Source: Candidatus Nitrosotenuis cloacae (lineage in GTDB: Archaea; Thermoproteota; Nitrososphaeria; Nitrososphaerales; Nitrosopumilaceae). From it: DNA of 64,000 bases. Numbering within the stretch: the first letter of the stretch is position 1; each line of letters opens with the position of its first letter. Shown here piece after piece: positions 59,375-64,000 of the stretch. The position numbers were made by a program, and so were the translations under genes. Below the pieces are notes generated by a model. That model searched no databases, had not been told where the DNA came from, and saw only the letters and a program-made list of their open reading frames with translations. The stretch covers positions 17,581-81,580 of the forward strand of contig NZ_JAPPVQ010000007.1 in assembly GCF_026768455.1 (NCBI RefSeq), given 5' to 3'.

Positions 59375-61462
59375 ATGGAGCTGCCACTACAACACCTACT
59401 TCCGATCGGTGCAGCTATAGCATCCTTTGTCATGGCAGCAGGATTTGCCGTCTGGGTTGCAAAACAAAAGGCCGGCACAAAAGAGATGATGGACATCTCA
59501 GATGCAGTAAGAGTCGGCGCATCGGCATTTATCAGGCGCGAAATGAAGATTATCATTCCTATAGCAATTGGGCTTTCAGTCGTAATAGGATATTTTTCTG
59601 GATTCTCAAACGGGATAGCATTTGCAGTAGGCGCAGCACTCTCTGCTGTAGCAGGACTAATCTCACTTAAAATCACAGTAAAGGCCGCAGTCAGGGCCGC
59701 AAACGCAACTGGAAGCGGAATTGGAAAGACGTTCGCGCTTGCCTTTAGGGGCGGAGCGACGGTGGGACTTGCAGTCCCAGCGATGGCACTTCTTGCACTA
59801 ACCATACTGTACATGGTGTTCCCAGACCCAATCACTATAGCCGGAGTCGGAATCGGGGCAAGCCTGATTGCACTGTTTATCAGAATCGGAGGCGGGATCT
59901 TCACCAAGGCAGCAGACATGGGAGCAGACCTTGTAGGAAAGGTAGAAGCAAACATCCCTGAGGACGACCCAAGAAACCCTGCAACAATTGCAGACAACGT
60001 CGGCGACAACGTAGGCGATGCAGCCGGAATGGGCTCCGATGTTTACGAATCATACATTGTAACAATACTTGCATCAATTCTGATTGGAGCACTGATCGGA
60101 CTTCCACAGATAATGGCATTTCCTATACTGATAGGAGCATCTGGACTAATCGCATCAATCATCGGAACTGCCACTATTGGCTCCAAGAACGTAGCAGATG
60201 TGATGAAGCCGCTCAACAGGTCGTTTTACGTCGCAGCGGCAATAGCAATCGGGCTAAACTTTGCATTCACTCACTTTTTCATAGGCCAGGACAAGCTCTC
60301 ATACGCACTGTTTGGCTCAACTGTGGTAGGGGTAATACTGGTGCCTGTCATATCTAGAATCACTGACTATTACACCAACTACAAGTACAAGCCGGTCCAG
60401 GAAATACGCGACGCGGCAAAGTGGGGATACGCATCACTTACACTGATGGGGATAATCAAGGGCCTGCAGTCAACAGGACCATTCATGATTGCGCTTGTTG
60501 CGGCAATCATCATATCGTTTGTAATATCTTCGTCTGCGGCACCAGATCCGTCGCAGGCACTGCTCTATGGAATCTTTGGAACATCGCTTACCGCAATGGC
60601 GATGCTCAGCCTGGCAGGAATCGTCCTGTCAATTGACGCATTCGGACCAATTGCAGACAATGCAGGCGGAATAGTCGAGATGACCGGAATGGGAGAGGAA
60701 AACCGCAAGGTGACAGACCAGATAGACGCGGTGGGAAACACCACAAAGGCAGTCACAAAGGGATTCGCAATTGCGTCTGCGGCACTTGCTGCACTTGCGA
60801 TGATCCAGGCATTCCAGTTTGAGGCAAAGAAGTTCCTAGCAGAGCACATGACTACTGCATTCTCACACTTGTCCCCAGAAAACTTTGCAAAGCTTTCCGA
60901 TTACACACTCACAAACCCTGCAATCATAATCGGCTTGCTTGTGGGAGGACTGATTCCATTTATAATAACAGGACAGCTCATCAGCGGCGTTTCTCGTGCA
61001 GCATCAAAGATGGTAGACGAGGTAAGGCGCCAGTTCAAAGCAGACCCTGAGATTCTAACTGGCAAGTCAAAGCCCGACTATGCAAAATGCGTAGACATTG
61101 CAACAGTCGCATCACTGCGTGAGCTGTGGAAGTCGGCTGCAATCGCAATCGCCTCGCCAATCGTCCTTGGAATACTGCTTGGACCGCCCGCAGTGGCAGG
61201 ACTTCTCATGGGTGCCGTTGTGACTGGAATATTCCTTGCATTCCACCTTGCAAACACCGGCGGTGCATGGGACAATGCAAAGAAGCTGGTGGAGATGGAG
61301 GGCAACAAGGGAACAGAAATCCACAAAGTTGCAGTGGTCGGAGATATAATCGGCGACCCGTACAAGGACACTGCAGGGCCTGCACTAAACACGGTGATCA
61401 AACTGCTGAACACTGTTGCAATCGTATTCGTGAGCGCGTTTATTGCAATCCTGGTGCTCTAG
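59375..61462 (+). CDS. hppA: membrane proton-pumping pyrophosphatase, K+-independent type
   Basis: 695 residues and about 16 transmembrane helices. It couples pyrophosphate cleavage to H+ export. Substrate-binding DNVGDNVGDAAGMGSDVYES near residue 208 and the second acidic set (DAFGPIADNAGG) near 424 are intact. The diagnostic motif GNTTKAVTKG near 454 has Lys where K+-dependent enzymes have Ala, so it should not need K+, and pump protons not sodium. Soluble pyrophosphatase is two genes upstream. Confidence 0.93.
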   Translation: MELPLQHLLPIGAAIASFVMAAGFAVWVAKQKAGTKEMMDISDAVRVGASAFIRREMKIIIPIAIGLSVVIGYFSGFSNGIAFAVGAALSAVAGLISLKITVKAAVRAANATGSGIGKTFALAFRGGATVGLAVPAMALLALTILYMVFPDPITIAGVGIGASLIALFIRIGGGIFTKAADMGADLVGKVEANIPEDDPRNPATIADNVGDNVGDAAGMGSDVYESYIVTILASILIGALIGLPQIMAFPILIGASGLIASIIGTATIGSKNVADVMKPLNRSFYVAAAIAIGLNFAFTHFFIGQDKLSYALFGSTVVGVILVPVISRITDYYTNYKYKPVQEIRDAAKWGYASLTLMGIIKGLQSTGPFMIALVAAIIISFVISSSAAPDPSQALLYGIFGTSLTAMAMLSLAGIVLSIDAFGPIADNAGGIVEMTGMGEENRKVTDQIDAVGNTTKAVTKGFAIASAALAALAMIQAFQFEAKKFLAEHMTTAFSHLSPENFAKLSDYTLTNPAIIIGLLVGGLIPFIITGQLISGVSRAASKMVDEVRRQFKADPEILTGKSKPDYAKCVDIATVASLRELWKSAAIAIASPIVLGILLGPPAVAGLLMGAVVTGIFLAFHLANTGGAWDNAKKLVEMEGNKGTEIHKVAVVGDIIGDPYKDTAGPALNTVIKLLNTVAIVFVSAFIAILVL

Positions 61463-61471
61463 AAAATTATC

Positions 61472-61795
61472 TTAAAATCTGCCTTTCTGTATTGCCCACT
61501 TTACTAGGGGCGAGCTTGCAACAATCAAATCCAGTCCCTTCTGCGTGATGCTGTATTCTACTTTGAGCGGAGGTGTCTTGCCGTATACTGCGCGCTTTAC
61601 GAGCATCTCTTTTTGCAGGGATTTTAGAACATCTGCAAGCGTTGAGGGTGATATTCCGTGGAGCGACTCTAGTATCTCGTTGTACCTCATCACCTTGCGG
61701 TTTCTCAGCTCCCACAACACCCTGAAATTCCATCTTTTTCCGACGAACCGTGACATCTCGGAAAGAAACGGGCTGATATAGTCTGAACTTTGCAA
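61472..61795 (-). CDS. HxlR-family winged-helix regulator
   Basis: 107 residues. KRWNFRVLWELRNRKVMRYN and GISPSTLADVLKSLQKEML form the HxlR winged helix. No cysteine of the YodB kind near the N-terminus. Convergent with hppA. Target unknown. Confidence 0.82.
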   Translation of the reverse strand: MQSSDYISPFLSEMSRFVGKRWNFRVLWELRNRKVMRYNEILESLHGISPSTLADVLKSLQKEMLVKRAVYGKTPPLKVEYSITQKGLDLIVASSPLVKWAIQKGRF

Positions 61796-61833
61796 TCGGA
61801 TACCTTACACCCGCCTATTTTAAAAATACGACG

Positions 61834-62139
61834 CTACTTTACACGGTTTAGGACGCCCAAAAACGCGATGATCTCTTTTTCATCAATTATCTCGCCAAGC
61901 TCTGCTTCCAAGCTTTCCAGTATCCTTGGGTAATCCTTTCCGTACACGTCGATTAGGACGGCCCTTAGGTATTCTGGATGGTGGTAACAGTCGATTATCT
62001 TGCAGTCATAGTCGCGCTCCAGCCTTGCAAGCACTAGTTGGTACTGCGGCCCGCCCTTTCTCATTAGGACGACTTCTACTGATATTGCAACCATTGCCTT
62101 GAATTTGTCGTCCTTCATCCCTAATCCGTAGAATGTCAT
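61834..62139 (-). CDS. small protein of unknown function
   Basis: 101 residues. The C-terminal part HPEYLRAVLIDVYGKDYPRI followed by LESLEAELGEI resembles small helical domains seen repeatedly in thaumarchaeal proteins (NitrOD5-like, uncertain). An ATG at 62118 is an alternative start. Divergent from the ribbon-helix-helix gene, with two palindromes between them. Confidence 0.6.
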   Translation of the reverse strand: MTFYGLGMKDDKFKAMVAISVEVVLMRKGGPQYQLVLARLERDYDCKIIDCYHHPEYLRAVLIDVYGKDYPRILESLEAELGEIIDEKEIIAFLGVLNRVK

Positions 62140-62156
62140 GTCTCAAAAAGACTCTG

Positions 62157-62175
62157 TTTGTCCAATTGGGACAAA
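62157..62175. promoter_or_regulatory. 19-bp palindrome upstream of the 101-residue protein gene
   Basis: TTTGTCC (62157-62163) and GGACAAA (62169-62175) are perfect inverted repeats around AATTG. It lies 18 bases before the start at 62139, overlapping the expected promoter of that gene. Confidence 0.45.
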
Positions 62176-62253
62176 TCACATGATTCTGCTGTTGTTTTCT
62201 TGGAAACTCTTCTGTCGCATACTGACTGTCAGGTGCTGATTTCGCACATTTTC

Positions 62254-62275
62254 CAACTTCGAACGCCCGAAGTTG
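62254..62275. promoter_or_regulatory. 22-bp palindromic operator candidate of the RHH gene
   Basis: CAACTTCG (62254-62261) and CGAAGTTG (62268-62275) are perfect inverted repeats with a six-base spacer. The TATA-like TTAAATA (62281-62287) follows five bases later and the TTG start at 62312. Ribbon-helix-helix proteins bind such sites in pairs of dimers, so autoregulation is likely. Confidence 0.6.
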
Positions 62276-62311
62276 ATATCTTAAATAATTTCCCATAAAC
62301 AAGTTTTTGAT

Positions 62312-62485
62312 TTGACAAAGAAGCGCGTGACATTTACAATGGATCGTGATCTTGACAAAAAGATCCGCCACCTGCAGGTGGACTTTATCACAAACACAAA
62401 CCACGGATGGAGCTATTCGTCGGTACTGAACGCGGTAATTGAGGCCGGCCTCAAGGACTTTGGGGCAAAAAAGCCAAAGAAATGA
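62312..62485 (+). CDS. ribbon-helix-helix regulator
   Basis: 57 residues: a beta strand TKKRVTFTMDRDL, then helices (DKKIRHLQVDFI and YSSVLNAVIEAGLKDFG). This is the Arc/MetJ/CopG layout. The TTG at 62312 is 25-31 bases after the TATA box. The short length would hide it from many gene finders. No toxin gene follows. Confidence 0.72.
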   Translation: MTKKRVTFTMDRDLDKKIRHLQVDFITNTNHGWSYSSVLNAVIEAGLKDFGAKKPKK

Positions 62486-62668
62486 TCACTCCATGACGCG
62501 CGTCATGTCAAGCTCGTCAATCTGAGCCTCAATAGTCTTTTTGAGTGTGTTTTTGTGCTCGTCGCAGAACCAAAAATACCCATCAGTCGTCTCAAAGCAG
62601 CCGCAGATCCACTGCGTCTTTTTATCGCCTTCCACCGTTTTTTTGTGGTACGATGCGTCTTTTTGCAT
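62486..62668 (-). CDS. small CxC-containing protein of unknown function
   Basis: 60 residues. TQWICGCFETTDGYFWFCDEH has three Cys and a His that could bind a metal, then a helical tail. Converges with the RHH gene, stop codons adjacent. No family assigned. Confidence 0.55.
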   Translation of the reverse strand: MQKDASYHKKTVEGDKKTQWICGCFETTDGYFWFCDEHKNTLKKTIEAQIDELDMTRVME

Positions 62669-62720
62669 AAACTAGGTAAATTGCCAAATGAACTTAAACG
62701 TTAAAAAATGAAAAAATAGG

Positions 62721-62981
62721 CTAGGGGCACCCCTCCATCTTTTGGATGAAGAAGCCGTTTGCTTTGATTGCGTCCTCTACTGGCTTTGGTGCTCCCTGTG
62801 AGTGGCAGAACTGACACTCTTCGGTTGTCACCTTTGCATTGCCCTCGCCAATAGTCTTGAGCCATTGCTTGGCGTACTCGATTGCCTTTCCGTGATCCTT
62901 TTCGCTTGTGATCACATCAAAGTGCATCGTGTGGCCGTCGCTGGCCTCTACGTATGTATCGTAGACGTGTATTTCCATCAT
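62721..62981 (-). CDS. DUF2024-family protein
   Basis: 86 residues. The start MEIHVYDTYVEASDGHTMHF and the central EYAKQWL are typical of DUF2024, small proteins of unknown function. A CQFC pair near residue 57 may bind metal or react with oxidants, and is a feature of the family. The start is one of two adjacent ATG codons. Confidence 0.75.
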   Translation of the reverse strand: MMEIHVYDTYVEASDGHTMHFDVITSEKDHGKAIEYAKQWLKTIGEGNAKVTTEECQFCHSQGAPKPVEDAIKANGFFIQKMEGCP

Positions 62982-63063
62982 GATCCGCCTTGGATGAAGG
63001 GATATTTAATTCAAGGAAAAATTCCCACGGTTTGAAATGAAATTTCGCACGTATCTCAAAAAG

Positions 63064-63471
63064 TCAGACGAGTTTTATTGCAATCTGGACCACGTCTGAT
63101 TCCAAAACGTATGCATTAAGCTGGTCCAGCTTGTTTGAAAAAATAAGCCATGCAACCGGATTTACCTCCATGAACTTTCTATCCGTCGAAGATGGACGTG
63201 CCTCCGAGTGCGGATGTGAGTGGAATATGCCTATCACGTCAAGTCCCCTTGCATCTGCTTCCTGGTATCCCTTTAGGAGATCCTCGTTTGAAATTGTAAA
63301 GTTGATGGGCGAGTCGTCCTGGTTTTCCGCAAGAAAAACATCGCTGACTTCAAACGTGCCGTCCTTCTCGTTTCCGAACAACAGCGCGCATGACTCGTTT
63401 GGAAAGTTCCTCTCGGCGTGTCCTATCAGAGCGTCTTTGTGAATCTGTGGTAATACCAGAATTTTTTGCAA
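63064..63471 (-). CDS. JAMM/MPN+ metalloprotease (desampylase-like)
   Basis: 135 residues. Catalytic Glu in PNESCALLFG near residue 24 and the zinc motif HSHPHSEARPSSTD near 80 (HxHx10D) are intact. Archaeal relatives remove ubiquitin-like SAMP modifiers. The TTG at 63471 is the only start not reading through the upstream cupredoxin gene, whose stop (63474-63476) is two bases before it. Confidence 0.82.
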   Translation of the reverse strand: MQKILVLPQIHKDALIGHAERNFPNESCALLFGNEKDGTFEVSDVFLAENQDDSPINFTISNEDLLKGYQEADARGLDVIGIFHSHPHSEARPSSTDRKFMEVNPVAWLIFSNKLDQLNAYVLESDVVQIAIKLV

Positions 63472-63473
63472 AA

Positions 63474-64000
63474 TTATTCTACTGTAACTGTGCCTACCAT
63501 CCACGGGTGTACCATGCAAAAGTACTGGTATTGCCCGGCCGTGTCAAATGTGACTGAAAACGTCTTGCCTGCCATGAATAGGCTGCTGTCAAACTGGCCG
63601 GTTGCACCGCTTTCCACCGTGCCGCTTGTTACTGTATGTGCGGCCGTGTCGTCGTTGGTCCAAGTTACAGTGCTTCCAACTGATACCAATATGTCGCTTG
63701 GGATGAAGCACTCGCTGTTTGCCTCACATCCTGGAGTTGATGAGCCTGGTGGAATTGAAACTAATATCTCTCCTGACATTGGCTCCTCACCCATTGCAGG
63801 AGTTGACATTGATGGGATCTCATCTACTGGAGCCTCCTCTGCCGGAGTCTCTACTGGTGCTTCTGATGGAGCCTCCTCCGCTGGCATCTCCTCTACTGGA
63901 ATGGAGTTTGGGTCTGTCGTGGTTGCACCCTCTGCAAGTCTTTCGCCTGACTCTTCCACAATCTCAAACGATGCCTGCATCCACGGGTGCACGATGCACA
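63474..64000 (-). CDS. tandem-cupredoxin blue copper protein, C-terminal part (cut by window edge)
   Basis: Plastocyanin-like electron carrier, exported in this group. The visible part (about 175 residues) starts inside the copper site of one domain (CIVHPWMQASFEI), then a Pro/Ala/Glu linker (about 60 residues) and a second cupredoxin domain with its copper ligands in DDTAAHTV and YFCMVHPWMVGTV. The N-terminal domain and signal lie beyond base 64000. Such proteins replace cytochromes in ammonia oxidisers. Confidence 0.87.
   Translation of the reverse strand, partial: CIVHPWMQASFEIVEESGERLAEGATTTDPNSIPVEEMPAEEAPSEAPVETPAEEAPVDEIPSMSTPAMGEEPMSGEILVSIPPGSSTPGCEANSECFIPSDILVSVGSTVTWTNDDTAAHTVTSGTVESGATGQFDSSLFMAGKTFSVTFDTAGQYQYFCMVHPWMVGTVTVE

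Noticed and set aside
1..64000. tRNA and rRNA genes
   Set aside because: No T-arm consensus with a matching cloverleaf and no rRNA-like stretch was recognised. A covariance-model search would be decisive.

Overview
The window reads as a chromosomal piece of an ammonia-oxidising archaeon (Thaumarchaeota/Nitrososphaerota, Nitrosopumilales-like). The evidence is a secreted copper nitrite reductase of the archaeal NirK type, a divergent FtsZ-like protein, LysW-carried lysine/arginine synthesis, archaeal/eukaryal-type ribosomal proteins (L15e, L31e, L39e) and RNA polymerase/elongation subunits (Rpb7-like RpoE, Spt4), an A-type ATPase subunit C, NurA-HerA-Mre11-Rad50, a GTP-dependent dephospho-CoA kinase (DUF359), cupredoxins, and small families I know only from this phylum. 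Many genes have a TATA-like box 25-32 bases before the start codon, as expected for leaderless transcripts. No rRNA, tRNA or CRISPR array was recognised.

Layout. 1-8.4 kb (minus strand): two adjoining amino-acid operons. argG-lysW2-argX-argC/lysY-argB/lysZ-argD/lysJ-lrp is followed by homocitrate synthase-lysW1-lysX-lysK (cut by the window edge). The kinase, reductase and aminotransferase occur once and probably serve both pathways, while the ligase and the carrier protein LysW are duplicated. The lysine-side LysW ends in Gln, the arginine-side one in the usual Glu. 8.5-11 kb: an SsuA/NrtA-like ABC transporter behind a 26-bp palindrome. 11-16.7 kb: response regulator, hydrolase, PLD-like regulator, methyltransferase, UbiA prenyltransferase, MFS carrier. 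16.8-21 kb: metF plus a methionine synthase split into two genes. 21-33.9 kb: Nudix, L39e-L31e, FtsZ-like protein, tRNA methylthiotransferase, fumarase, NirK, a SerA-like dehydrogenase, secreted proteins, L15e, a TlpA-like thioredoxin and a HEAT-repeat protein.

33.9-40.3 kb holds a nurA-herA-mre11-rad50 operon for DNA end processing. 40.3-47.6 kb looks accessory and AT-richer: a HicB-HicA toxin-antitoxin pair with a candidate operator, a DUF2958 protein, a UvrD-like helicase fused to a RecB-type nuclease, a zinc-ribbon protein, an orphan CARF-like/wHTH regulator (DUF6293-like) firing divergently from a run of three microproteins, and several secreted or membrane proteins of unknown role.

47.6-64 kb returns to core genes: a cation/proton antiporter, ATPase subunit C, NAD synthesis (nadX, nadA, nadC), a soluble histidine kinase beside spt4-rpoE, a Mrp/NBP35 ATPase with dephospho-CoA kinase, both a soluble and a membrane-bound pyrophosphatase flanking a SprT-like protein, a ribbon-helix-helix regulator with a clean palindromic operator, a DUF2024 protein, a JAMM protease and a tandem-cupredoxin blue copper protein cut by the right edge.
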